Origin: Dictyobacter formicarum
GTDB lineage: Bacteria; Chloroflexota; Ktedonobacteria; Ktedonobacterales; Ktedonobacteraceae
Assembly: GCF_016587435.1 (NCBI RefSeq)
Contig: NZ_BNJJ01000006.1
Span: 186,001 to 250,000 of the forward strand
Direction of reading: 5' to 3'
DNA length: 64,000 bases
This document shows, in pieces, positions 25,955-34,198 of this stretch. The notes beneath the pieces were generated by a model. That model was given only the letters and a program-made list of their open reading frames with translations. It searched no databases and had not been told where the DNA came from. The stretch's first letter is position 1. Every line of letters starts with the position of its first letter. A program made the translations under genes and the position numbers.

Positions 25955-27907
25955 ATGCCGTCTTGCCCAAATCCTCGCTGCCAGGCTGTTTACGCACTCG
26001 GAACAACGCAATGTAGCAATCCATATTGTAAATGTTTATTGCCAGAGGCCCTGGTTGCAGGGCGGTACCGTATTGAGACATTGATCGGCATTGGTGGTAT
26101 GGGTGCGGTCTATCGGGCCAGCGATACCTTTGAAGGTCTACAAATTGCACTGAAAGTGTTGACTCTGTCTTCAAATACGATGGATGTTGATACAGCCATT
26201 GAGCGCTTCCGGCGTGAAGCACGTTATGCCCATCAGCTACATCATCCCAACATTGTGTCGGTCTTGAACTTTGGGCAAGACGGTCCCTTGCTCTACATTG
26301 CCATGGATTTGATTACTGGTGGTACGCTGAAAGGACTACTGAAGCCGGAGCATCCACTCCCTATAGAACTGGCTCAACGCTACATCAATGAATTAGCTTC
26401 CGCGCTCGATGCGATTCATCAACATCCACAGCAGATCATTCATCGCGATATCAAGCCATCGAATCTATTGATCCATCAGGACGATCAAAGGCTGATGGTA
26501 GCGGACTTCGGCATTGCCCGGGCCATGCAACAAGAGAAACCGCTGACGCAGCGCGGGTGGGCACTGGGAACCGAACACTATACGGCCCCCGAACAGGAGC
26601 AGGGCAAGGCCGAACCGGCCAGCGACATCTATGCCATGGGGGTCGTAGCCTATCAAATGTTCACCGGTCTGCTCCCATTCCAGGCCGTCATCAAAAATCA
26701 CGCGCCCGGACTGCCAAATCCCAGCAGTTTAAATGCTACGTTGCCGCCGGATGCAGACGCGGTCATCATGAAAGCGATCGCCACCGATCCTGGCAAGCGT
26801 TACACCAGTGGGAAAGCATTTGCAGATGCGCTCAATGATGTATTGGCCCAGCCAGGCATCTGGTCCGAGCCTACCATCGCCATTGATAACGCAGAATCAA
26901 CATTGATCGCGACCAACGAAGACAACATCATTGTGCGCATGATCATTCCTGAAAACCCCTGCGGCAAGTGTGGGCGCGAGAATCGCCATATCTCTCGCTT
27001 CTGCCGCCATTGCGGCCACAGCCTGAGCGATACATCACCGCTTGTTCATGAAGTCTGCCAGGTTGGTTACCTGAGCGATATTGGTCACCAGGCGCAAAAC
27101 AACGAAGATACCCTGCTCGTTGTGCAGGGGTTATGTATCAATCTGACGCCACCACCACGTCCCTTCGGTCTATTTGCCGTCGCCGATGGATTGCGGGGAG
27201 CCAAAGGGATACAGACGAAGGGGCACGAGGCCAGTCGCCTGGCCGCTGAGACACTGGCCGACATTCTATTGCCGCTCCTCAGCACGCCTATCACCTATTC
27301 CGCACAACATAGCTATCACACTCCGGCCAGCAGTAAACAATCAGGCAATCACACCCCTCACCAACCATCTCCACCCAATGAGGCCATCCTGGAGCAGTGG
27401 ATACGCGACGCGGTCAGGCAAGCCAACCAGGTCATCTATCATTGTAATGCTGACTATGATGCCACCATGGCCAGCACTTTAACCATGGCCCTGATGTATA
27501 AGCGGCACCTGTATGTTGCCAATGTCGGAGATAGCCGGGCCTACCACTATACGCCGCATAAAAGTCTGCGATGCCTCACCCGAGATCACACTATTGCCGC
27601 CAGCCTGGTAGATGCAAACCTGCTCGATCCCGATGATGTGGCCAGAAGCCCTAAACGCAACCATCACTATCGTTACCTTGGCCAGAACTATACAGTCCAG
27701 ATCGATATTTTTCAATGCGAGGTTGACCCCGATGATGTGATCTTGCTCTGTACCGATGGGCTCTGGCACATGCTGCCAGATGAGCGCATTCGCGAAATCA
27801 TGGATACGGTAGAAGATCCACAAAAACTAGCTGTTATGCTAGTAGAAGCCGCCAACACCGCCGGGGGCGAAGGGAATATTAGTGCTATTGCCATTCGTGT
27901 GCAGTAG
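25955..27907 (+). CDS. Ser/Thr protein kinase fused to a PP2C-like phosphatase domain
   Basis: 650 residues from ATG 25955 (GAGAGAAAGAG before it; an in-frame ATG at 25931 lacks such a site). Order: N-terminal zinc-ribbon-like Cys cluster (Cys4, 9, 20, 25, 27); Hanks-type kinase with glycine loop GIGGMGAVYRA, Lys67 in ALKVL, HRDIKPSN (163-170), DFG (184-186) and GTEHYTAPEQ; a second zinc ribbon (CGKCG...CRHCG, about 336-355); PP2C-like domain to the end with NNEDTLLV, VADGLRGAKG, GDSRAY, TRDH and CTDGLW. Kinase motifs are complete. The phosphatase lacks two family residues: the Arg before NED is Gln (GHQAQNNED), and the last Asp of G-x-D-N is Gly (EGNISAI). No membrane helix. Possibly a self-controlling kinase. 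Confidence 0.92.
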   Translation: MPSCPNPRCQAVYALGTTQCSNPYCKCLLPEALVAGRYRIETLIGIGGMGAVYRASDTFEGLQIALKVLTLSSNTMDVDTAIERFRREARYAHQLHHPNIVSVLNFGQDGPLLYIAMDLITGGTLKGLLKPEHPLPIELAQRYINELASALDAIHQHPQQIIHRDIKPSNLLIHQDDQRLMVADFGIARAMQQEKPLTQRGWALGTEHYTAPEQEQGKAEPASDIYAMGVVAYQMFTGLLPFQAVIKNHAPGLPNPSSLNATLPPDADAVIMKAIATDPGKRYTSGKAFADALNDVLAQPGIWSEPTIAIDNAESTLIATNEDNIIVRMIIPENPCGKCGRENRHISRFCRHCGHSLSDTSPLVHEVCQVGYLSDIGHQAQNNEDTLLVVQGLCINLTPPPRPFGLFAVADGLRGAKGIQTKGHEASRLAAETLADILLPLLSTPITYSAQHSYHTPASSKQSGNHTPHQPSPPNEAILEQWIRDAVRQANQVIYHCNADYDATMASTLTMALMYKRHLYVANVGDSRAYHYTPHKSLRCLTRDHTIAASLVDANLLDPDDVARSPKRNHHYRYLGQNYTVQIDIFQCEVDPDDVILLCTDGLWHMLPDERIREIMDTVEDPQKLAVMLVEAANTAGGEGNISAIAIRVQ

Positions 27908-27932
27908 TGCTGCACACGAATGGCAATAGCAC
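27882..27932. terminator. Palindrome spanning the 3' end of the kinase-phosphatase gene
   Basis: Perfect 23-bp arms (27882-27904 and 27910-27932). The left arm is the last coding sequence of the gene, the stop codon TAG lies in the 5-nt loop, and the right arm is an inverted copy of the coding end. No T-run follows. Confidence 0.7.
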
Positions 27933-27947
27933 GTACGTGTGTTTGTG

Positions 27948-28028
27948 GACGGGCGCATTCGCGCCCGAGCCCTGTTTTTTTGATTTGTAGAAAAATGTGC
28001 TGTGGCACATTTTTCTACAAATCAAACA
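27948..28028 (+). repeat. Modular palindromic element, copy E (head and palindrome only)
   Basis: Head-like GGGCGCATTCGCGCCCGAGC (27951-27970), then a palindrome with perfect 22-bp arms (27979-28000 and 28005-28026) with TGTGC/GCACA at the apex. The conserved tail is absent; a tandem repeat follows instead. Confidence 0.7.
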
Positions 28029-28036
28029 TGGTTTAT

Positions 28037-28160
28037 GTGTGGGGACGTGAATATGCACGTGTTGTGTGGTGGGCAGAGCGTCTGCGCACTTTTTGCGTGT
28101 GGGGGGACGTGAACATGTACGTGTTGTGCAGTGGGGCCGGGCGTCTGTACACATGTATGC
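28037..28160. repeat. Two imperfect tandem copies of a 60-bp unit
   Basis: Units at 28037-28096 and 28097-28160 both begin GTGTGGGG, share GGGGACGTGAA, CACGTGTTGTG or TACGTGTTGTG and GCGTCTG, and differ by scattered substitutions. Each contains a small inverted repeat based on ACGT. No coding function seen. Confidence 0.6.
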
Positions 28161-28192
28161 GCCGAGAACATGGAGCGGGGCAGGCAAGCGCT

Positions 28193-29713
28193 TTACTGTT
28201 CAATTGGTGGGAGAGCGGCGCAGGGGAGGATGAGGGTGAAGGTGGATCCCTGGCCAGGTGTGCTCCTCACCTCAATAGCTCCTTTATGAGCGCGCACGAC
28301 CCATTCTACGATTGAGAGGCCCAGTCCGGTGCCACCAACGGCTTTGGAACGGGCGGGATCAGCGCGGTAGAAGCGCTCGAAAATGTGCTCGATGTCTTTA
28401 GCGTCAATGCCTATACCGGTATCTGATACATGTAAATAAGCGTGGGCGTCGTGCACTTCTACGGATAAGGTGATTTCGCCACCAGCGTTGCTGTAATTCA
28501 GGGCATTATCAACCAGGCTCATAATCACCTGTATTAAGCGCGCTGCATCTCCTAGAACGGTTGCAGGCATCAAGGTCTGGGTATGCAAAGCAATCTGGCG
28601 CTCCTGAGCTAGAACCTCAAGGCTATCAACCACGTCGAATGCCAGTAGATCCAGGCGCACAGGCTCGCAGTCTAGATGAATCTGTCCTTCGTCGGCCCGG
28701 GCCAATACCAGCAGGTCATTAATTAAATGTCCAAGGTGCTCAGACTCTGCATTGACCTCGGTCAATACATTCTTGTACTCTTCAGTATTAGCGGACTGCG
28801 ATAGGGCGACCTCGGTCATATTGCGTATGACTGCCACCGGGGTACGCAATTCATGCGAGGCATCAGCCACCAGGCGACGTTGCTGGACAAAGGCTCGCTC
28901 CAGGCGCGCGATCATTTGATTAAAAATAATGGATAGGTCGCGCACCTCATCTTTGGCAGCCGGGACCAGTACACGCTGATTTAAGTCGTTCGCGTTAATC
29001 TCTCCTGCTGTTCTGGCCAGGCGCTGAATCGAGCGAAAGGCCCGACCCGATAACCAGTAGCTACCCATAGAGCACATCGCCAGCGAAAATAACATCAACA
29101 GAAAGAGCACCAGTACAATACGATCTAACGAGCGGTTCAATGTTTCCAGCGATTGACCCACCTGGACCACACCGATGATGGTATCACCATCCACCAGCAT
29201 CGTGCTATAGACGCGGATCGATTGATTACTCGTGTCATTCATTGTGTCACGCCAGGGCTTCCCCGCCAGTGGCTGTGACACGCTGGCCCATGGTAATACC
29301 AGCTCACTGGCAGCCCCAGAGGAATAAATCTCATGACCAGCCTTATCTAAGACGCGCACCAGTACAAGTTCATGACGAGAGGAACGAGGGTAATCTGCAT
29401 GTCCGGATGAATTACTCTCGGAATCATTATAAGAGTTATATGAATCGATCAAAGCAGCAGGGGCATCCAACTCTGGTATTTCTTGAGACATATCATCGAC
29501 ATAGAGTTTGCCATTATCCACGCCCACCCCTTCGGCCACATGCTGAGCACGCTGCTGGAGGGTAGAATCGAAACTATTGAAGAGAATTTGTTGGAGGGTA
29601 GAATAGAACGCCAGGCAGAAGACCAGCATGAGGAGCACTGAGACAATCGTATACCAGAGTGTCAATTGCATACGCAAGCCAGGTGGTGATAGATGACGCA
29701 AATGCCTGATCAT
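28193..29713 (-). CDS. Membrane sensor histidine kinase (OmpR-system partner)
   Basis: 506 residues from the ATG at 29713, which overlaps the response-regulator stop as ATGA; the longer open frame to 29785 runs inside the regulator gene. Layout: first TM about 18-40, extracytoplasmic sensor about 41-190 (Ser/Asn/Asp-rich, with DSYNSYNDSESNSSGH), second TM about 195-217, HAMP (about 218-270), HisKA with His287 in VADASHELRTPVAVIRNM, HATPase_c with SLVDNALNYS, DTGIGI, FERFYRADPARSK and GTGLGLSIVEW. Complete and probably active. Forms a two-component operon with the upstream regulator. Stimulus unknown. Confidence 0.93.
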   Translation of the reverse strand: MIRHLRHLSPPGLRMQLTLWYTIVSVLLMLVFCLAFYSTLQQILFNSFDSTLQQRAQHVAEGVGVDNGKLYVDDMSQEIPELDAPAALIDSYNSYNDSESNSSGHADYPRSSRHELVLVRVLDKAGHEIYSSGAASELVLPWASVSQPLAGKPWRDTMNDTSNQSIRVYSTMLVDGDTIIGVVQVGQSLETLNRSLDRIVLVLFLLMLFSLAMCSMGSYWLSGRAFRSIQRLARTAGEINANDLNQRVLVPAAKDEVRDLSIIFNQMIARLERAFVQQRRLVADASHELRTPVAVIRNMTEVALSQSANTEEYKNVLTEVNAESEHLGHLINDLLVLARADEGQIHLDCEPVRLDLLAFDVVDSLEVLAQERQIALHTQTLMPATVLGDAARLIQVIMSLVDNALNYSNAGGEITLSVEVHDAHAYLHVSDTGIGIDAKDIEHIFERFYRADPARSKAVGGTGLGLSIVEWVVRAHKGAIEVRSTPGQGSTFTLILPCAALPPIEQ

Positions 29714-30387
29714 ACCGGTGGTTCCTTTAGTTGATAACCCGCGCCACGGACTGTAAAGATTACGTCTGGCTCGTTCTGATCGCACAACTTACGGCGTAGA
29801 TAACGTATGTACACATCAATAACGTTTGACAGATGCTCTGTGTCGCTATCCCATACATGCTCAGCAATCATCGTACGACTTAAAACCTGATGCGGATGAC
29901 GCATAAAGAATTCAAGTAAAGCATACTCCTTACTACCTAATATAATCAAGCGGTCACCCCTATAGACCTCGTGGGTACGGGTGTCAAGAGTGATGTCCAT
30001 AAAACGCAATACTGGAGTTTTGGTGGGACCCTTACGTCTGAGAAGCGCGCGCACACGGGCTTCTAGTTCACTAAAGGCGAAAGGCTTGACCAGGTAATCG
30101 TCGGCTCCCAGATCCAGACCTTTGACACGATGGTCCACTTCACCCAGGGCCGTCAGCAGGAGTATAGGCATGGTCCGCTTCTTCTCGCGCAAGCGTCTAC
30201 ACACTTCAAAGCCATTCAGGCCGGGCAACAAGATGTCCAGCACAACGAGATCATATGCTGTAGCCAGCGCGGCCAGCAACGCATCTTCTCCATTGGCCAT
30301 CAAATCAACGGCGTAATGATTGCCTTCCAGGCCTTTTTTCAAGCTAGGACCCAACCGGGGATCGTCCTCGACCACTAGAATTCTCAT
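29710..30387 (-). CDS. OmpR/PhoB-family response regulator
   Basis: 225 residues from ATG 30387 (MRILVVEDDPRLGP); the open frame extends 14 codons further, but GATGAGAGAAGCC before this ATG favours it. Receiver domain: acidic pocket EDD (7-9), phospho-acceptor Asp51 in LVVLDILLPG, Thr in LLLTALGE and Lys in YLVKPF. C-terminal winged helix (about 128-222) with SKEYALLEFFMRHPHQVLSR and VDVYIRYLRRKL-like recognition region. Its stop overlaps the kinase start by 4 bp, so they are coupled. The pair is likely autoregulated; targets are unknown. Confidence 0.94.
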   Translation of the reverse strand: MRILVVEDDPRLGPSLKKGLEGNHYAVDLMANGEDALLAALATAYDLVVLDILLPGLNGFEVCRRLREKKRTMPILLLTALGEVDHRVKGLDLGADDYLVKPFAFSELEARVRALLRRKGPTKTPVLRFMDITLDTRTHEVYRGDRLIILGSKEYALLEFFMRHPHQVLSRTMIAEHVWDSDTEHLSNVIDVYIRYLRRKLCDQNEPDVIFTVRGAGYQLKEPPV

Positions 30388-30516
30388 GAGGCTTCTCTCA
30401 TCTATTATACATATAAAAATGCAGTGCATTGATTACTGTTCTACGACTCCAGTAGAAAACAGGCAATCAATGCAACGAACATTAGTCTAAAATGATTTCA
30501 TTAGAATAAGATGAAA

Positions 30517-32685
30517 TCAGCGGGTAGAATCGCGCACAAGTAGCCAGCAACGCAGAATCTCAGCCACGCTCCACGCCTGTGCAAAACAGCCACCATTACT
30601 AAATGGCGGCTCTGGCTCGGCCAGTTCGCTGATAGTTCCCAGGCAGGTTGACCAGAGTTGTTGCGCAAATGGTTTCAATAGCGGCAACAGTGTGGCGGGA
30701 TCATTGTGTGCCTGTAAATGCACGTCCACATAGGGTCCTAGCAACCACTGCCAGACGGCTCCCTGATGATATGCGCTATCGCGCTGTTTCTGATCGCCAG
30801 CGAAATGTCCTTGATAGGCTGGATCATCTGGACTTAGCGAACGTAAGCCGACCGGGGTCAACAAATGCTCTGTTACCTGCTGGAGCATACTGGTCACCTG
30901 CTGCTCTGATAACAAATCATGGGTCAGAGAGGCGGCAAAAAGTTGATTTGGTCGCAGCGCAGGATCGTTGCGACCCGCGACGCCCTCAACATCAACGACA
31001 TCATAGAGATAGCCACCTTCAGCATACCAGAAGCGCCTGGCAAAGTGCTGGCGCACCAGCGCACGCAACTGCCCGTATTGAGCGGCATCGGTCGAGAGTC
31101 GCACTGCCCAGGTCTCCATAGCAGTCAGCGCATAGTACCAGAGGGCATTAATCTCGACAGGTTTACCAAAGCGCGGCGTCACCACCCAATCGCCCACCTT
31201 GGCATCCATCCAGGTCAACTGCATACCAGGAGCACCAGCCTGGAGCAAACCATCAGTCGCATCCATCTTGATGCCATAATCAGTACCTGTAACGTGCCAT
31301 TGAATGATTTCACACAGCGTCGGGAATAATTCCTTGATGAGAGACCAATCCCCGGTCGTTGTGAAATAGTAATCCAGTGCTCGGAACATCCACAACGTGG
31401 CATCGGCGGTATTATAGGCGGGCTCACGCCCATCGTCGGGAAAACGATTAGGGATCAGGCCATTATGCACAAAGGAGGCAAAAGCCTTTAACAGGCCGCG
31501 CGCCTCGCTATAGCGTCCAGTACAAAGCAGGAGGCCTGGCAAAGAGATCATGCTATCGCGTCCCCAATCGGTAAACCAGGGATAGCCAGCAATAATGGTC
31601 TTACGATCAGGCGACAGGCGCAACGCCTGGGGAGCCTCTGATAAGTGCGCATAATCGGGACGGGCCACGATAAACTGATCGGCCGCCAGAACCAGGCGGG
31701 CAAAGAGCGGGTCCCGTTCTGGCAAATGATTGCCCGAGCGCTCCGCCACCGCAAGGATCTGCTGCACCCGTCGTCGATGGCGCATCAGAGCCTGCGTCAC
31801 CAGCGTTTCATGGCGCTGACCGCCATAGCCCCAGGAGCAGGTCGTCTCGGTTTCAGCCGTGAGCACCATCGTCGTATGCATACCAGGCACCAGCGTCAAA
31901 CGAAATGTGCCTGGCTGATACACATCTTCCTGACCAGGCAAGCCTCGTTTCTGGTCCTGACGGTGCCAGATATGCCAGTACCAGACTCCCCCAGGCGTAA
32001 AAGTTGCGGATGGGTCGGCGATGATATGATAGGCAGGGGCCCCTGCGTAAGCGCGTATACGGCAGCGATGGCCTTGATCTTCGACCAGAAAACGCCAATC
32101 GGCAGCTCCAGTCGTCACACTATGATAATCGCGCGAAAGACAAAACGGTGCCACATCCAGCGTCAGAACCACTGGATCATCCTCATCACCGCTCTTCTCT
32201 CCCTCCTCATCAAAGGATCCATGCAGCACATACTGAACATAGGTAGTATTCTGTCCATATTCCATCCAAATGCGCTTTTCCAGGGTCAACGTCTCGGTCA
32301 GCGCATAAGAGAAACAAACGATATCTCCATCCAAGGAAACTGACTGTAAAGCTCGATAGCCTTCGGGAGCAATCGTTCCCTGCGCATACTCATTCACACC
32401 AAGCTCAATTCTTTCCCCGGTATGAAGGGTAGCTATTTCATCAAACTTCGCCACCAGCACAGTACGCTTGACAGGCGGTTGAAGGGAGGCCACGAGCAGA
32501 CCATGATAACAACGCGTTGTAGCCCCGACAAGAGAACCCGACGCATAACCACCCAGGCCATTAGTAACCAACCACTCACGGTCAAGTGCAGCTTGAACAT
32601 CGCCACAGATCTCTGAACCTACCTGAATGTGCCAGGGATTGGCTTGCGTATGATCGAATAGAGATGCATCTTGCTTCAGGATCAT
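30517..32685 (-). CDS. Glycogen debranching enzyme / amylo-alpha-1,6-glucosidase (GH133-like)
   Basis: 722 residues. N-terminal beta-rich GDE_N domain begins with EWLVTNGLGGYASGSLVGATTRCYHGLLVA, here cited in part: NGLGGYASGS and RRYHG-like TRCYHGLLVA. The C-terminal (alpha/alpha)6 barrel carries GYPWFTDWGRDSMISLPGL, the catalytic-region NRFPDDGREPAYNTADA, and the second acidic region TWMDAKVGDWVVTPR. These match prokaryotic amylo-alpha-1,6-glucosidases that hydrolyse alpha-1,6 branch stubs of glycogen or limit dextrins in the cytoplasm. Length is normal. Ribosome site AGAGGAT precedes ATG. It is separate from any glycogen operon in this window. Confidence 0.9.
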   Translation of the reverse strand: MILKQDASLFDHTQANPWHIQVGSEICGDVQAALDREWLVTNGLGGYASGSLVGATTRCYHGLLVASLQPPVKRTVLVAKFDEIATLHTGERIELGVNEYAQGTIAPEGYRALQSVSLDGDIVCFSYALTETLTLEKRIWMEYGQNTTYVQYVLHGSFDEEGEKSGDEDDPVVLTLDVAPFCLSRDYHSVTTGAADWRFLVEDQGHRCRIRAYAGAPAYHIIADPSATFTPGGVWYWHIWHRQDQKRGLPGQEDVYQPGTFRLTLVPGMHTTMVLTAETETTCSWGYGGQRHETLVTQALMRHRRRVQQILAVAERSGNHLPERDPLFARLVLAADQFIVARPDYAHLSEAPQALRLSPDRKTIIAGYPWFTDWGRDSMISLPGLLLCTGRYSEARGLLKAFASFVHNGLIPNRFPDDGREPAYNTADATLWMFRALDYYFTTTGDWSLIKELFPTLCEIIQWHVTGTDYGIKMDATDGLLQAGAPGMQLTWMDAKVGDWVVTPRFGKPVEINALWYYALTAMETWAVRLSTDAAQYGQLRALVRQHFARRFWYAEGGYLYDVVDVEGVAGRNDPALRPNQLFAASLTHDLLSEQQVTSMLQQVTEHLLTPVGLRSLSPDDPAYQGHFAGDQKQRDSAYHQGAVWQWLLGPYVDVHLQAHNDPATLLPLLKPFAQQLWSTCLGTISELAEPEPPFSNGGCFAQAWSVAEILRCWLLVRDSTR

Positions 32686-32824
32686 AACCCATATCCTCTT
32701 ATCATTGACGACACACTATTTCTAACAATATATGGAAAGACGAGATACATTCCACACAGATTGGCTGCCATAAGAACACGCTGTTAAATCTTTTATATGC
32801 AATTATATCCCATACGATAAAGGA

Positions 32825-32844
32825 GGCACCTGCTATGAGGTGCC
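32825..32844 (-). terminator. Hairpin after the aminotransferase gene
   Basis: GGCACCT/AGGTGCC with loop of 6 nt, about 17 bp after the stop on the minus strand, followed by CCTTTATCG. A weak intrinsic terminator. Confidence 0.55.
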
Positions 32845-32860
32845 AATTCAACGCTCTTTT

Positions 32861-34027
32861 TTATTTTGTCTGCAAGGCTGCCTGCATACGCTGCAAGGCT
32901 TCACGTATACGTTCCTCTTGTTCAGTCATCGAGATGCGCACATAGCCCTCACCAGCCGAGCCAAAATTTGTGCCTGGCGTAAGAAAGACGCCGGTTTGAT
33001 CAAAGAGCCAGTTCGTAAAATCGCGCGATGTGTATCCCTGAGGCACATGGGCCCAGACATACAAGCCGGCACGGGTTTTCTCTGCGCGCATGCCAAGTGC
33101 ATTACAGCCGTCAATCAAAAGATCCCGTCTGCGCTGATAAATCGTGTTCCGTTCGGCTAACCAGGATGGTGGCAGGCGCAGCGCTTCAATAGCAGCATAT
33201 TGAACCGGTCGAAAGATACCACTATCAATGTTGCTCTTTAAACGACCGACCGCATCTACCAGTTCAGGATTGCCCACCAGCATTCCAATACGAAAACCAG
33301 CCATATTATAAGTTTTGCTTAATGAATGCAATTCAACCGCCACATCGCGCGCACCTGGTATTTGTAATATACTCATCGGGCGAAAATCGTCAAAATAGAC
33401 CTCGGCGTAGGCCATATCATGGATGATTACGATGTCATGTCGCTGCGCAAAATCTATCACCCGCTCAAAAAAGGCTTGATCTGCGCAGGCCGCGGTAGGA
33501 TTGTTAGGATAATTGAGCCAGAGCAGGCGAGCCCGCGACAGTACAGATGCCGGGATACTATCTACATCTGGCAGATAATGCTGCTCTTCGCGCAACGGCA
33601 GCAGATATGGTTCGGCACCCAGCGTGGTGGTTCCTGAAATATAGACAGGATAGTAAGGATCAGGCACTAACGCGATATCGCCAGGATTTAGCGCCGCAGT
33701 TGCCGCATAGGCCAGACCTTCCTTGGATCCCAATAAAGGCAAGATATCCTGTTCAGGGGTCAATTTGACCCCGAAGCGGTTCTCAAACCATTCGGCGATA
33801 GCTTCATGCAGGACACGCATACCGCGATACTCTGGATAGCGATGATTCTCAGTATCCTTCATTGAAGCGCACAGGCGCTCAACCACGGCAGGGGGTGCAG
33901 GTAGATCGGGATCACCCATAGAAAGCGATATAACGTCAACGCCAGCCTCCTGCCGCTCAAAAATTTTTTGCTTGGCATTGGCAAAATGATAGGGGGGTAA
34001 ACTATTAATCAGGTTCGACAGTCGCAC
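32861..34027 (-). CDS. Class I/II aminotransferase, LL-diaminopimelate aminotransferase-like
   Basis: PLP enzyme of 388 residues. The GTG at 34027 is preferred because GAGGAG lies 8 nt before it; the TTG two codons earlier is too close to that site. Seen: ISLSMGDPDLPAPPAVV, GSKEGLAYAATAAL, NPGDIALVPDPYYPVY, LWLNYPNNPTAA, and the PLP-lysine motif SLSKTYNMAGFRIG (Lys238), then SNIDSGIFRPVQYAAIEAL. This pattern fits the DapL branch, which makes LL-diaminopimelate from tetrahydrodipicolinate in lysine and cell-wall synthesis. Other members (alanine or valine transaminases) look alike, so the substrate is probable rather than shown. It is a single gene here. Confidence 0.85.
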   Translation of the reverse strand: MRLSNLINSLPPYHFANAKQKIFERQEAGVDVISLSMGDPDLPAPPAVVERLCASMKDTENHRYPEYRGMRVLHEAIAEWFENRFGVKLTPEQDILPLLGSKEGLAYAATAALNPGDIALVPDPYYPVYISGTTTLGAEPYLLPLREEQHYLPDVDSIPASVLSRARLLWLNYPNNPTAACADQAFFERVIDFAQRHDIVIIHDMAYAEVYFDDFRPMSILQIPGARDVAVELHSLSKTYNMAGFRIGMLVGNPELVDAVGRLKSNIDSGIFRPVQYAAIEALRLPPSWLAERNTIYQRRRDLLIDGCNALGMRAEKTRAGLYVWAHVPQGYTSRDFTNWLFDQTGVFLTPGTNFGSAGEGYVRISMTEQEERIREALQRMQAALQTK

Positions 34028-34130
34028 GAGCAAAACTCCTCATCCTAGATACTATAACAGTGTATATGACATTCCCACTGTCTTCTTCTTATGTTATACC
34101 ATGTTCTTTAATCATGCGAGCAGGACTATG

Positions 34131-34167
34131 AAAAAAACAGGAACACCATGGGCTGGCGTCCCTGTTT
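34131..34167 (-). terminator. Intrinsic terminator of polA
   Basis: On the minus strand AAACAGG...CGCC pairs with GGTG...CCTGTTT (13-bp stem with one G-U), followed by TTTT, about 30 bp after the polA stop. Confidence 0.8.
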
Positions 34168-34198
34168 CGCTGCGGTTGATGCGGGCTGGTAGCGTCGT

